A stretch of 64,000 bases of DNA from Tetracentron sinense (taxonomy: Eukaryota > Streptophyta > Magnoliopsida > Trochodendrales > Trochodendraceae): assembly GCA_015143295.1 (NCBI GenBank), contig CM026560.1:4466501-4530500 (forward strand), in the 5' to 3' direction. How positions within the stretch are numbered: position 1 is the stretch's first letter; each line of letters opens with the position of its first letter. Below, in pieces: positions 1 through 10,390 of the stretch. Under the pieces are notes generated by a model. It searched no databases. It was not told where the DNA came from and was given only the letters and a program-made list of their open reading frames with translations. The position numbers and the translations under genes are program-made.

Positions 1-429
1 AAAGTTAGTAACGATACTAATTAATATATCGAACAATTTCGTGAGTTAATATACAAAAAGAGTAACTACAATCAACAATAATAAGTTCATAACATCATTT
101 TAACATCAAATTCATTCTATCAAGGCATTAAATTTCATTAAAACATCAATTATCAAGATTAAAATAAGGCTAAAATACGTATATTAATAAAACCACTCAT
201 TTATAGTGATCAATCCCTCAAAAGAGCATAAAAGTCGTCAATATCTGCATAATCTTCATTCCCAAAAAATTTCAAGATTATCCTTTTTTTTTTTTTTTTT
301 CGTATTATTCGTTTTAAATGAGTTTAAAACTATAATACGTGTTTTATTCAAAAAACGGGTTTTAAACGCCGTTTCTACGGTAGGGTATTAATGCGCGTTT
401 TAAACGGTTTTTTTTTTTAAAAACGCAGT
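1..429. other. AT-rich sequence without recognised gene
   Basis: This stretch is AT-rich, with a T-run near 282-300 and a second around 400-420. No exon, transposon coding motif or RNA gene was recognised. It probably belongs to the repeat layer that fills the first 12 kb, but I cannot assign it to a family. Confidence 0.4.
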
Positions 430-1016
430 TTTTTATGACTATGGTTCGGTAGACTAAGGGATTAGTCCGATAGACTAAGGTTGGGCCCGGTAGGCCAAGG
501 GTAAGCCCGGTAGGCTAAGAGATTAGGCCTGGTAGGCTAAAGGTTATTCTGGTAGGATAAAAGGTACTTAACCGGAGTTAAGGGGAGAGTCAACCATGTT
601 TAGGGCTGCTAAGCATGGTTAAAAGGTCCAAGGTCAAGATTTTTGGTCTTTTTGCATTTTTGAGATGTTTTTGGGAATTTATATATTTTTCCAAGGGTTA
701 CAAGACTTTAACCATGGTTAAAAATTAATTAACCAGGGTTGAGTTAACCCCAATTAAATGTCTGGGCAAGTCTGGAATGGGCCCAGGTAGCAGGGTAGGG
801 CCTAGAATGGCCTCCTACCTGGTCTGGGCCCCGTGCAAAGCTCATTTACAGAAAAAAAAACTAGGATTGGCGGTAGACTGTTTACCGCCAATTCCAAATC
901 TTCACAGATTTGGAATGGCGGTAGAGAGTTCACCGCCATTCCCAGTCATCTCTAGTAATGGTTTTGCTGGTCAAAGGTGAGGTCAGGGGTGAACCCACAG
1001 GGTCTTGAACCCTTAA
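430..1016 (+). repeat. Tat-like LTR or leader fragment, left copy
   Basis: This block resembles 60950-61565 in the order of its parts. Both have repeats of the form GGTAGACTAAGG / GGTAGGCCAAGG, an AAGGGGAGAGT stretch, TTAACCATGGTTAA palindromes, and paired short hairpins built on GGCGGTA (863-895 and 912-942). It is non-coding and ends at the target duplication CTTAA (1012-1016) of the next LTR. Assignment to the Tat-type gypsy lineage is by resemblance to the other Tat-linked repeats here and is an inference. The orientation is inferred from the right-hand copy. Confidence 0.5.
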
Positions 1017-1229
1017 TGTAGAACCCCGAAACTTTTTACATATGGTTGTGAATAGTACTTTTGGCCAAAAGGCCTTACATGCAATGTGAAACTTGGGAAT
1101 TATGGGAAATGACGTATAACAACTTAGGTGTGAGGTATGAAGGGGTTATTACCCTAAAAATAGCAGAACCAGGGTCGGAAAACCATCCCAAAGTGCTCTG
1201 CAAGTTAAAGGATGAAAATTGGGGTTGGA

Positions 1230-1455
1230 CGATCGATCGCCACATGACGACGATCGATCGTCAGAAGCCCAGAAACCTGGGCAACCTACTGGAACTTAGA
1301 TGATCGATCTTCTTAAACTTGACGATCGATCGCCTTGAACCCAGAAATTGAGATAGCTTTCGGGAAGCTTCGCGACGACAATCGCCCGGAGACAGGTCTG
1401 GTCAAGCTTACAGGAACATGGACGATCAATCGTCCTAAGCTGACGATCGATCGTC
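1230..1455 (+). promoter_or_regulatory. Cluster of CGATCGATCG palindromes in LTR U3
   Basis: At least five sites match CGATCGATCG or are one or two bases away. They include a perfect 14-bp palindrome, GACGATCGATCGTC, at 1249-1262. The cluster ends about 55 bp before the TATA box of the LTR. Clusters of the same core sit at the equivalent place in the LTRs beginning at 59619 and 61566. The position suggests an upstream enhancer of the LTR promoter; this is inference from layout only. Confidence 0.5.
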
Positions 1456-1510
1456 GTCGCGAAAATCTGTTTTTAAAAACACGCGGAAATAAGGGTTTTA
1501 ACCCTTGGGC

Positions 1511-1518
1511 TTATAAAT
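1511..1518 (+). promoter_or_regulatory. TATA box of solo LTR
   Basis: TATAAATA sits about 500 bp inside the LTR and just after the palindrome cluster, where a U3 core promoter is expected. It is followed by purine-rich sequence (GAGAGAGAAAGG near 1577) that would be in the transcribed leader. Confidence 0.55.
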
Positions 1519-2347
1519 AGAGCTCATTTGGGGCTTTTTGGGATTTACCCTAAACCTAGAAAGGCTAAGAGAAGGATTGAGAGAGAGAAAGGATGAGAAA
1601 TTTGGGGATTTGCAAGAGGGGTTTGAGATTGAAGAAGAAGGAGATCAAGATTCTTCCCCAAATCAAGCAAGGATTCCTCCATATTTCAAGTGGGCGTTCT
1701 TCCTCAAGCTTGGGACCCAAATCCAAGGTTTTTCTTCAAGATCAAGCATTGATCTTCAAGGTTAGTACACTCTTATAGTTAACCTAGTATTACCCTATAT
1801 TTTGAGTTCATTTCATGAAGTTAATCATGTAACCTAAAAGAATAAGATAAATGGGAAGGAAATTGGTGTGTGGTGAATGTATGGAGGTTAAGGCGAATGG
1901 ATGCCACGTAGAATGTGATGGATGATGTTGTGTGATGAAAACGATGGATGGACATTGTACCAATAACGAATACACCTATGATGTTTGATGAAATGTGAAT
2001 ATGAAATCATATGTTAAAAGGCCTAAGAAAGTGTTGCACACTACATGTTTGATGAAATGTACGAATGAGGACTAAGTTAAGAAAATGAGGATATGATTTA
2101 GGGGATTTTCCCATATTGGGTAGATATTAAGTGAAATGCTATATGTGTGTTTTTCCTTCAATAATTTATATGTCTATGGAATTGTAGAAATGCTATATGA
2201 TGCTGACTATGCTCACGATCACGATAGCACCTATTGTCACGTACAAGCACGCACACTTGCATGAACCGAAGTTTTCCTATAAGCATGTATTTCAAAAAGC
2301 ATAAGGAAGGTTTTCAAGCAATTCATAAGATTTAGCTCACAAGAACT

Positions 2348-2620
2348 TGTAAGAACTCGTACGCTAGTGGGACGGCTCGAGGAGCGCCACTAACCATCTG
2401 ATATTCCCAAGCTACTTTGGGTGGGTGTTTAGTGGGATGGTATGAAGGGCGCTACTAGTAAAGAACTCGTAAGAACTTGTAAGAACTTGTAAGAACTTGA
2501 AGAACTTGTAAGAACTTGTGGGATGGCCCGAGGAGCGCCATTAACCATCTGATATTCTCAAGCTTCTTTGGGTGGGTGTTTAGTGGGATGGTACGAAGGG
2601 CACCACTAGTGAAGAATTCA
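2348..2620 (+). repeat. Imperfect tandem duplication inside solo LTR
   Basis: A segment of about 110 bp with the landmarks GAGGAGCGCCA, TAACCATCTGATATTC and TTTGGGTGGGTGTTTAGTGG occurs twice. The copies are separated by a run of AAGAACTTGT units (about 2460-2518). The two copies differ at several positions, so the duplication is not recent. Confidence 0.6.
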
Positions 2621-3719
2621 TAAGAACTCGTATGCTCACAAGAAAGGTTACAAGAACTCGATGCTCATAAGAACTCATAAGCATGCATGAGATGGTTTGT
2701 TTTCTATGAAAAGAATAAGTTTTGTGAAAGGTTTTCCATGATGGGTTTTAAGCATGCATTTTGTGAATTGTATTCTTGTATGCACGGGAATGTGGTATTA
2801 TGATTGTTATAGTATTGTTAGCTATTAGTTTGTACTTGCTGAGTATTCCATGCTCAGCCGTACATGTTATGTCGGCAGGTACACGGGTTCCTTTTGACAT
2901 CTGTGCCCCAGGCCCTTGGATAAAGGAGGATTATTGCGAGGAGTAGCCATATGTGGGGCCTCAGGAGGAGGCAAAGGACTTAGACCACTTGCCTTTTCAG
3001 GGCAATTACTGAGAGAGAGAGAGAGGTCATTGTATTTTGTATTTTGATGAGTAGGTCTGTCTACTCTTATTTTGAGTCATGTATTGTACCAACTTGGAAT
3101 ACAGTTGATATGTATAGAAAAGAGATTTTTGGGTTACTATTCCGTACTTTGGTTTTAAGCTTCTGCACTATTGATGATTATATTATGCTATGCCAGAATC
3201 GGTATCAGATATGGCACATCACGAGCCAAAGTATCCCAAACTCCCAAGGGGTATTTTGGGTCGCAACACTTAAGGTTAAAGAGGGGACTTTGCTAAGTGT
3301 CCTGGGCCTATTGTGAGCCCAGGGTTTGATCTGAAATGGGCCCACAGTGGCTTGTTACAGGGTAAACCAGAAAAACCCAGAATGTCGGCAAATAGTTTAC
3401 TGACATTCTGGACAGTTTCCACTTTGAGAGGTTTTAACCATGGTTAAGCTACTGGGGTTAGCTTGGAAGGACTAGGGTAGGTGGTGGGAGGTCCTAGGGA
3501 CCAAATCTAAGCCCTAGAATGGACCAGGGCTCAACTAATAGGGGGCTAGGGCTATTGTAAAAAAGAAGTGCAGGAATGGCGGTACTGTGTTTACCGCCAT
3601 TCTTGGTTTTTTCCAGAAAATCAATTTCTTCCCTTGGGACAGAATCAGGCTACTTCCTGCGGATCCCTCATGGAGTGAGGGACCCCCAGAAGTTCAGAGG
3701 AGGAGTAATGCTCGTAGGG

Positions 3720-4277
3720 CAGTGTTACCTAGGCACGTGGTACGGGTGTCAGGTGTCTAGAGTTGTTTGGCACAACAAGCTCTAAAAATCCTAATACGGT
3801 GGCACAAACATACAATTTTTTTAAAATGATTATATATATATATTGTAATTCAAATATTTTAAATAATAATAATAATAGAAAGAGGGGATCACTTGTCCCC
3901 AATTTTTTTTAAAAAATATATACCTAAGTTATAAAAAATACTCCTATAGAGAATAGAAATCAGCAACAAGAGAGAGAAGAAAGAGAAGAGAGAGAGAGAC
4001 GTATATATTGATCGTTGTTGTTTCCACTGCTCTTCTAGTAAAATTTCCTCTATGTTTTCGAAAAAGCAACACAACTTGACGAAAATTTCATAACAATTGT
4101 ATTCTTAAAATGACACGACATACTTGAAGCAGCACATGCCTAACCAAAATATTGACGTCACCATGAAACAGTATAGGCACATACCAAGGAGTGTCGTGTT
4201 GTGCCATGAAGTGTCGTGTTGTGTCCAAGTGTCGGCATGACAAAATTTAGGAAAATTGAAGTGCCTAGGTAACACTG
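3720..4277. mobile_element. Non-autonomous hAT-like DNA transposon, 558 bp
   Basis: The ends are perfect 17-bp inverted repeats: CAGTGTTACCTAGGCAC at 3720-3736 and its reverse complement at 4261-4277. The flanking 8-mers TCGTAGGG (3712-3719) and ACATAGGG (4278-4285) agree at 6 of 8 positions, as expected for an aged 8-bp hAT target duplication. The related uninterrupted LTR copy (near 5740-5770) lacks the segment. Subterminal GTGTCGTG-type repeats occur near the right end. No transposase is encoded, so movement would depend on an enzyme from elsewhere. Confidence 0.72.
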
Positions 4278-4776
4278 ACATAGGGGGGCCATGAGGCCAA
4301 ATCTTGATCCCTCGAGAGGGTCCCCATGCCTATGAAGTGGCAAGGGGACCTCTGTCCTTGGGATATATTGAAACAAAATAGAGAATAAGAGTCCCCTGGA
4401 GTAGGACCAGGGGCTCACAATGCTTTAAACAAAAGAAGAAAGGGGTAGGGGGATCCTACCCTGTTGACTCGCTGGAGGGAGGCTGTGGATGCGATTGTGG
4501 AGGGTGGCAGACCTAGGGGGACCTAGGGTAGTCCCTGGGTGCTCCTAGTCTCACCTCTGGTCTTCCCTTAGGTGAAGAGCAAGGTTGGAAATGAGGAAAA
4601 TGGGTTGGACAGAGTTTTTTATGGGTTTTTGGAATCCTTTAAAGCTTGGGGAGGGGTTGTATTTATAGGCTAATGAGGACTTAGGGTAGTTTAGGGGTAT
4701 TAAACAAGGGTGTAGGACATGAGGGAGGTGGAGCTGGGGTGCCCAGGAGGTGCCAGACAGCTTTCAAGTAAACTCC

Positions 4777-4959
4777 AGGAATGACGGGAATTCCAGTACT
4801 GCCATTCCTGTTCTAAGCTAAAAAAAAATAATGACGGTAATGTTATTATTGCCATTACTTGACTTTTGCTAAAACAGGCCTAACCCAGTCGCTATTGGGC
4901 AGGGGCATTGTAGCTTTTGCCAAAATTGGAAATGGCGGTAATGTTATTATCGCCATTAA
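4777..4959. repeat. Three GGCGGTA-type hairpins
   Basis: Three short inverted repeats of the AATGGCGGTA...TACCGCCATT type lie at 4777-4809, 4829-4858 and 4930-4959, with arms of about 9-12 bp and loops of roughly 8-12. They belong to the wider hairpin family reported in the findings. Confidence 0.6.
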
Positions 4960-5094
4960 TTGATTTTTAGAATTCTGCATGTGGGCCCCCCACCAACGGT
5001 CACCTAAGGCTTATGGGCCCATGCTTGGGCCCACAGGGTGGTCTAGTTGTAGGTTTTGGGTCTCTGGGCCTAGAAATGGGCCTTGGGCCCTAGG

Positions 5095-5375
5095 GTTTTG
5101 ACCTAAGGTTAAACTAGGGTTAGGCCTAGGGTTTAACTAGGGTTGACTAGGGTTTTGACCTAAGGTTAGCCTAGGGTTTGACCTAGGCTTTGCCTAGGCT
5201 TTGCTTTGGTTTGACCTAGGGTTTGCCTAAGGTTTGATTAAGGTTTGACTAGGGCTTGACTAAGGTTTGACCTAGGGTTTGACTAAGGTTTGACTAGGGT
5301 TTGACCTAGGGCTTGCTTAGGTTTGACCTATGGTTTGACTAAGGCTTGATTAGGGTTTACCTTAGGATTTGAGGG
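5095..5375. repeat. Degenerate short-unit array, GGTTTGACCTAG type
   Basis: About two dozen units of 10-13 bp built on (G)GGTTTGACCTAG / AGGGTTTGACTAAG follow one another with many substitutions. A second array lies at 6482-6800 and a third at 10445-10735. The unit is not the plant telomere repeat TTTAGGG. It appears to be a tandem repeat within the Tat-like LTR. Confidence 0.65.
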
Positions 5376-5438
5376 TATTAACCATGGTTAAGATGGTTAA
5401 CCATGATTTAGGAAATGGTGTAAAAATGGATGCTTACA

Positions 5439-6843
5439 CCGCCATTCTGGACAACTTTCATTTTTTAGAGTTTTAACCATGGTTAGGTAGATGCGGTGAG
5501 CCTGGAAGGACTAGGGTAGGCAGAGGGAGGTCGTAGGGACCAAGTCTAGGCCTTGGAATGGACCAGGGCTCAACTAACTGGGGCTTATGGCCATTGGAAT
5601 AGAAAGAACCAGAATGATGTTACTGTGTTTATCGCAATTCTGGGAAGTTTTCCAGAAACTTGTTTTGCCCCCACAGTGTTGCACTGTATTGCTTCCAGGG
5701 GTTTCCTCATGGATTGAGGATCCTCCAGAAGCTCAGGGAGGTTTGGATGATGTGGGGCCTTGAGGCCAAATACTTTTCTCCCGAGAGGGACCCCTATGCC
5801 TACGATGGAGGCAGGGTTATCCCCTTTATGAGGTTCAGAGAAACCAGAAAGGCAAACGAAAGTCCTCTGGAATAGGACCAGGGGCTCACATGGTAATCCC
5901 AGAGAGAAAAAGGGGTAGGGGAGGCCCTACCCTGTTGTTACACACTTAACAAAGGAGGTGAACTTCGGTGGTGGTGGTGCATGGTGGTGGCAGTCCTAGG
6001 ATGATCCTAGGGAGCTTCTGTTGCTGCTAGTTTCGTCTCTGGTGGGGAATAGGATTGGAACACGGTTGGGGCAGGGGGTCTCTTCTAGATTTTGGATAGG
6101 CAAGATGGCATGGGTCTTCAAGGCTAAGGGAGACCTTGGATTTATAGATGGGGAGCTTGGGACACGGTGGGGAATAGTACAGGGGTAGGCGGAGGTTGCA
6201 AGAGGGAGTAGGGGGTTGCTAGAGGCGTGCCTGGTGCACTGGGGGAGCAACTGAGCTACAAAACACGCAAAATAGGGAATGATGGTAATTCCAGTACCGC
6301 CATTCCCCTACAAGGCTAAACAGATAATAGTGGTAGAAACTCTGCTGCTATTACTGGTTTTTGCCTGAAAATGGGCCTGGCCCTACTTGCATGCGGTATG
6401 GCATATGGGGGTTTAAATTTTGGGCCCAGCTTGGGCCTAGGCCGAGGGCTTAGGCTCTAGGGGCCTTGGGTTTTGCATGGGTCTTGGGCCCATGCCCTAG
6501 GGTTGTAGGGCTAGGCTAGGGCTAGTCCTAGGGTTGACTTCGAGTGGACTAGGGTTGACCTAGGGCTAACTAGGGTTTGACCTAGGGTTTAGCTAGGCTT
6601 TGACCTAGGGTTAACTAGGGTTTAGCTAGGGTTTGACCTAGGGTTAACTAAGGTTTAACCTAGAGTTTAGTTAGGGTTTGACCTATGACCTAGGGTTTAA
6701 CTAGGGTTCGACCTAGGGTTGATCAGGGTTTGTCCTAGGATTAACCTAGGGTTTAGGGCTTTGACCTAGGGTTGATTGGGGTTAACCTAGGGTTAGGGAG
6801 TTTAACTATGGTTGAGAAGGGGTGTAAAACTTGGGTGCTTACA
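5439..6843 (-). repeat. Tat-like 3' LTR (copy 2)
   Basis: On the minus strand the LTR begins TGTAAGCACCCAAG at 6843, directly after a polypurine tract (6844-6857). That makes it the 3' LTR of the Tat element whose integrase lies at 9559-10390. It contains the GGTTTGACCTAG array (6482-6800), hairpins at 5611-5640, 6275-6306 and 6324-6355, and the blocks shared with copy 1. Its far end abuts copy 1 at 5438/5439 without a visible target duplication, which suggests rearrangement or unequal recombination. Confidence 0.6.
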
Positions 6844-6857
6844 GCTACCCCTCTTTG
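6844..6857 (-). other. Polypurine tract of Tat element
   Basis: The minus strand reads CAAAGAGGGGTAGC immediately before the LTR start TGTAAGC. A purine-rich tract at this spot primes plus-strand DNA synthesis in LTR retrotransposons. It fixes the orientation of the Tat element as minus. Confidence 0.6.
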
Positions 6858-7188
6858 TCGAAGAGTGCCAATGTTAGCAATTGAATGACAAAGCCTTGAA
6901 TCATCCTATTTTTTCACCAAGATTGGATTTTGGGAATACAGTACGATGTGTGTGCATGCTGTGCAAATGTGAGTGCAATGTGCCCGCTTATACATGTTGT
7001 GGCCATGGGCGACCTGGGGAAAGAATATGTGGTTGTGGCCACTCATGCTGGGGATTAATAGATGTTTATGAAAGATGGCATGTCCCGGAGGTACTAGCCA
7101 GATTGGTTGTTATGGCGTTACCCGGAGGTGCTTAGCCAAAACGATCGAAGGACACGCGGAGTGTTAGAAGGAGGATGTGCAAGGGGTG

Positions 7189-7765
7189 TCGCGGTATGAC
7201 GAGTTCGTAAAGGGACACATAGGATGTCGAGGACACACAGGGGTGTCGAAAAGAGAACATGTAGGAGGTAATGCCGCGGTATGAGGAGTTTGTCAAGGGA
7301 CACACAAGATGTCAGGGACACACGGGAGTGTCACAAAGAGGACATGCAGGAGGTAATGCCGTGGTGTGACGAGTTTGTCAAGGGGCACACAGGATGTCGA
7401 GGACACACGGGGTGTCACAAGGGAGACATGCAGGAGGTAATGTTGCGGTATGACGAGTTGTCAAGGGGCACACAGGATGTTGGGGACACAGGGGGTGTCA
7501 CAAGGGGGACATATATGAGGTAATCCCGAGGTATGACGAGTTTGTCAAGGGGCACACAGGATGTCGAGGATACATGGGGGTATCACAAATGGGACATGTA
7601 GGAGGTAATGCCGTAGCATGATGAGTTTGTCAAGGGACACGCAGGATGTTGGGGACATACGGGGGTGTCACAAGGGGGACATGCAGGAGGTAGTGCCGCG
7701 GTATAAGTGTATAACGAGTTTGTCAAGGGGCACACAAGATATCGAGGACATAGGGGTGTCACGAG
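7189..7765. repeat. 85-bp minisatellite, about 7 copies, in the Tat 3' untranslated region
   Basis: Seven imperfect copies of a unit of about 85 bp follow one another. Each carries CGCGGTATGACGAGTTTGTC, AAGGGGCACACAGGATGTCG, a GTGTCACAAGGG stretch and GACATGCAGGAGGTAATGC. Copies differ by a few substitutions and small indels. The array lies between the integrase relic and the 3' LTR of the Tat element. Tandem repeats in this hypervariable region are known in the Ogre/Tat lineage and have been proposed as seeds of satellites. Short open frames here are by-products of the repeat. Confidence 0.75.
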
Positions 7766-7779
7766 GGGTTAGGCACCAG

Positions 7780-9550
7780 CCGGATTGACTTTAAAATGAC
7801 CCAGAGGAGCTGGATTCTGATCACGTTGAGTGATGCTGAGGAGTTTTGTCACGCAGGGTGTGACTCTATACAAAATGATGTCATGCAGGGGGATAACGGC
7901 GAGGATGCTTTCCCATGACTCTCTTGATTGCAACTTACGGGGATGCGCGGCGTCGGCTTCTTCTGCCTGTCTTGCTGGGGTTGCTTAGTACAGGTTAGTA
8001 CAATCGGATCTTGGTACCAGAAATCTTGCTTTTGAAAACTTTTTTGAAAAAAGCATTGCGGACTTTTATATAATTTTTTGATTTTGATAGAAAAAATGCT
8101 TAGCTAGCTTTTAGATTTGCCAGCAAATTGCCTTTGTCAAGGCTTAGTGGGGATTTGTGGTTTGTCTTTTACTCTCGAAGAGTGGAGTGTGATTCATCAG
8201 AGGACTTGCTCCCACTGGGGATGCTGTTGGGGGTAGACAAGCTGGTCTTGCTACTGTTGAAGACTAAGGACTGTTGCCAAGAGTCCGCTGAAGTGTAGAA
8301 GGTAGTTGGAAACTTCTTCTGGGGATCCGCTGGGGGATAGAAAACTGCTGGAGTCTATTGAGTATTAACTTTCCGCTGGGGATTTGCTCTCGGAGGAGTC
8401 TCTGCTGGGGATAGCCGGGAGTTCGGTGAGGCTGATTGTTGCCGGATTTTGTTGCCAAACTGTTCTTCATCTTTTCTCCCATTTTTACCCTTGGAATGAC
8501 CAAGTCATAGGATTCGCATAATTTGTGCGCAATGAGGCCATTGCAGATTTTCCCCATGCCTGCGAAGCTGATTGATTTTTGTCCATTTTTTGCCCCTAGT
8601 CGCAATACTAGGTTTGGGGTCGCGTGATTTTTGCGCAATGAAGCCATTTTCGGTTTTCACTTATGCCCGTGATTTGTTAGGGAACTTGATCTTCTTCCTT
8701 CATTGCCCTGGATGACACTCTGCTGGAGATTGTATTCCGCTGGGGGTGTAGATGTGAAATTGCATTTGCATTCGTAATTTTTAGGGGAGCTAGGAGGACT
8801 TAGAGTAAGACGAAATGTAGGCTAGGGGACCGAAGTCTAAGACACCTTGGGATTTCTCCTGTTGCAGTTGATTTACACTCTCTTGGAGGTTTTTTTTTTG
8901 CTCCACTGGGGAATTCTCCTTTTGATAGAGGTTGACTTTGGGGTTTTTCTCCATTTGAGATGGACTCATTTGGGAAGTTTGAGAGAGATTGACTCTGCTG
9001 GAGAAAATTTCGGGAGAGATTGTCCCCGAAAGATTTCTGTATAGAGATTGATTCTGCTGGGGAGAGAGTTTGGAGAGATTGTCTCTGTGGGGAGTCTCTG
9101 ACTTTGAGAATGTTTCAACTTCTATTTTGGGTTTTCCTTTGATATAAATTCCATACCCTTGAGAGTTGCCTCCATTAAGAAAGTCGGGAGAGTTTCGACT
9201 TTGCTTGGGGAAAGTTTGACTCTGCGAGGGAAACTCCGGAGAGGTTTTGACTCCACTTGGGGGATGATTCAGGAGATATCTTGATCCCTCTGGTGACCGC
9301 ACTTAATTGTTAGGTTGCCTACGTACCCTTTACAGGATCGGGTCATGACGTAGTTCAAGCAAATGCTACAGATGACAAGGGAGGGTGTCCCTAAAAAGGG
9401 TTTTGTGAAAGAAAGGCTGTTAGGCTCAAGGGGCTAACTAACGGATTTCATTGATTTGAAAATGGTTTACATTGCTGGGGATAGGGAGGGTGTCAAGGAT
9501 GGCCTCCTGTCATTTCCCGGAGAATCTACGAGTGCAAAGCACCTATCAGA
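7780..9550 (-). other. Tat 3' untranslated region with degenerate CTGCTGGGGA repeats
   Basis: Between the minisatellite and the end of the integrase lie about 1.7 kb without recognisable protein. From 8200 to 9300 the plus strand repeats variants of GATTGACTCTGCTGGGGA and GGAGAGTTTGACTC in tandem, which accounts for a spurious proline/serine-rich minus frame at 8790-9302. The position matches the long 3' non-coding region of Tat elements. Confidence 0.5.
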
Positions 9551-9558
9551 TCTAGACC

Positions 9559-10390
9559 CTAAGCGTAGTATCGTTTGACTTTGTCGATGTTGACGGGCTC
9601 TAGGAGGTCTTCGTCACCCATACGTCCGAGTCGAAGGGCACCGCCGAAGAATATTTCTCGGACAATGTATGGTCCTTCGTAATTAGGAATGAATTTACCC
9701 CTCGGGCAGGGCGGTTTGGCATCATTTTTCGGAGAACCAGGTCACCGACTTCGATGCTTCGGGGCTTGACTTTCTTGTTGAATGCCCTAGCCATATGCCT
9801 CTGGTAGGCCTGAGAATGATTGATGGCTTTCAGTCGCCTCTCTTCCATCAGATTCAACTGTTCATATCGGGTCTGTGTCCATTCTGCTTATGAGATTTCT
9901 GCTTCCATTAGCACCCGGAGTGATGAAATTTCTACTTCGATGGGGAGGATTGCTTCCATACCATAAGCCAAAGAAAATGGTGTTGCCCCAGTTGAGGTTC
10001 GAATGGACGTTCTGTAGGCTATGAGTGCATATGGGAGCATCTTATACTAGATAGAGTAATTGGTTGTCATCTTTTCTATGAGCTTCATATTTTTGTTGTC
10101 GGCTTCAACTGCACCATTGGTTTGTGGCCTATATGGCGTGGAGTTGTGATGCTGTATCTTGAACTTCTGGCAGAGATCTGTCATCCCCTTGTTGCAGAAA
10201 TTGAGAGCATTGTCTGTTACAATCTCGAAAAGGACTCTGTATCGACAGATGATGTCCTTTTTTAGAAAACGCTGTCTCGACCCATTTGGTGAAATAATCG
10301 ATTGCTACCGAGATGAATCGATGTCCATTTGTCGCTTTCGGGGCTATGGGCCCAATGACGTCGATGCCCCAAGCTGAGAATGGCCATGGA
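9559..10390 (-). pseudogene. Tat-lineage Ty3/gypsy integrase relic
   Basis: The minus strand encodes the catalytic and C-terminal parts of an integrase, which inserts the retroelement cDNA into the genome. Readable pieces include AWGIDVIGPIAPKATNGH (with the first catalytic Asp), AIDYFTKWVETAF, then the TDN and PYRPQTNGAVEA region, and LMEERRLKAINHSQAYQRHM at the C-terminal end. The C-terminal pieces are close to the Ogre/Tat consensus. The frame is broken by stops and shifts. The product ends KVKRYYA with a stop at 9559-9561. Upstream coding sequence stops abruptly at about 10390, where a duplicated LTR piece begins, so protease, reverse transcriptase and RNase H are missing. Confidence 0.85.

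Larger units (their letters stand above)
1012..3273 (+). mobile_element. Solo LTR of a Ty3/gypsy (Tekay-like) element with target duplication CTTAA
   Basis: The LTR runs from 1017 (TGTAGAACCCCG) to 3268 (GGGTCGCAACA), 2,252 bp with TG/CA ends. It is flanked on both sides by the exact 5-bp repeat CTTAA (1012-1016 and 3269-3273). No internal region or second LTR follows, so it is a solo LTR left by LTR-LTR recombination. It holds a cluster of CGATCGATCG palindromes (1230-1455) and a TATA box, TATAAATA, at 1511-1518. It also has a tandemly repeated segment (about 2348-2470 and 2517-2620) and a hairpin plus GCAGGT block at 2838-2880. That last block is shared with the LTRs of element C and with the solo LTR at 61566-63961, which supports the gypsy assignment. 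Confidence 0.82.
3274..5438 (-). repeat. Tat-like LTR copy 1, interrupted by a hAT-like element
   Basis: Read on the minus strand, the block starts TGTAAGCATCC at 5438 and extends left. It matches copy 2 (5439-6843) in order. Shared landmarks are CATTCTGGACA, TTAACCATGGTTA, GGAAGGACTAGGGTAGG, GGACCAGGGCTCAACTAA, CTCATGGA..GAGG, TAGGACCAGGGGCTCACA, the GGCGGTA hairpins and a GGTTTGACCTAG array (5095-5375). The segment 3720-4277 is a later insertion. No coding capacity is seen. Assignment to the Tat lineage rests on copy 2 being linked to a Tat integrase through a polypurine tract. Confidence 0.6.

Noticed and set aside
1538-1778. Two overlapping plus-strand frames after a TATA box
   Set aside because: They lie in the purine-rich transcribed part of a solo LTR, overlap each other in different frames and resemble no protein.
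2460-2520. CRISPR-like array of AAGAACTTGT units
   Set aside because: Units are contiguous without spacers, and the genome is a plant nuclear genome; it is a simple tandem repeat in an LTR.
5095-6800. Interstitial telomere repeat
   Set aside because: The arrays contain AGGGTTTGACC and CCTAGGGTT, superficially like TTTAGGG, but the unit includes GACCTAG and varies between 10 and 13 bp. There is no run of TTTAGGG.
7118-7523. Small frames on both strands in the 7.1-7.5 kb region
   Set aside because: Created by the 85-bp minisatellite; their sequences repeat with the unit.
8790-9302. 170-residue minus-strand protein
   Set aside because: It is Pro/Ser/Gln-rich and arises from the degenerate GATTGACTCTGCTGGGGA repeats of the Tat 3' region. 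No domain is visible.
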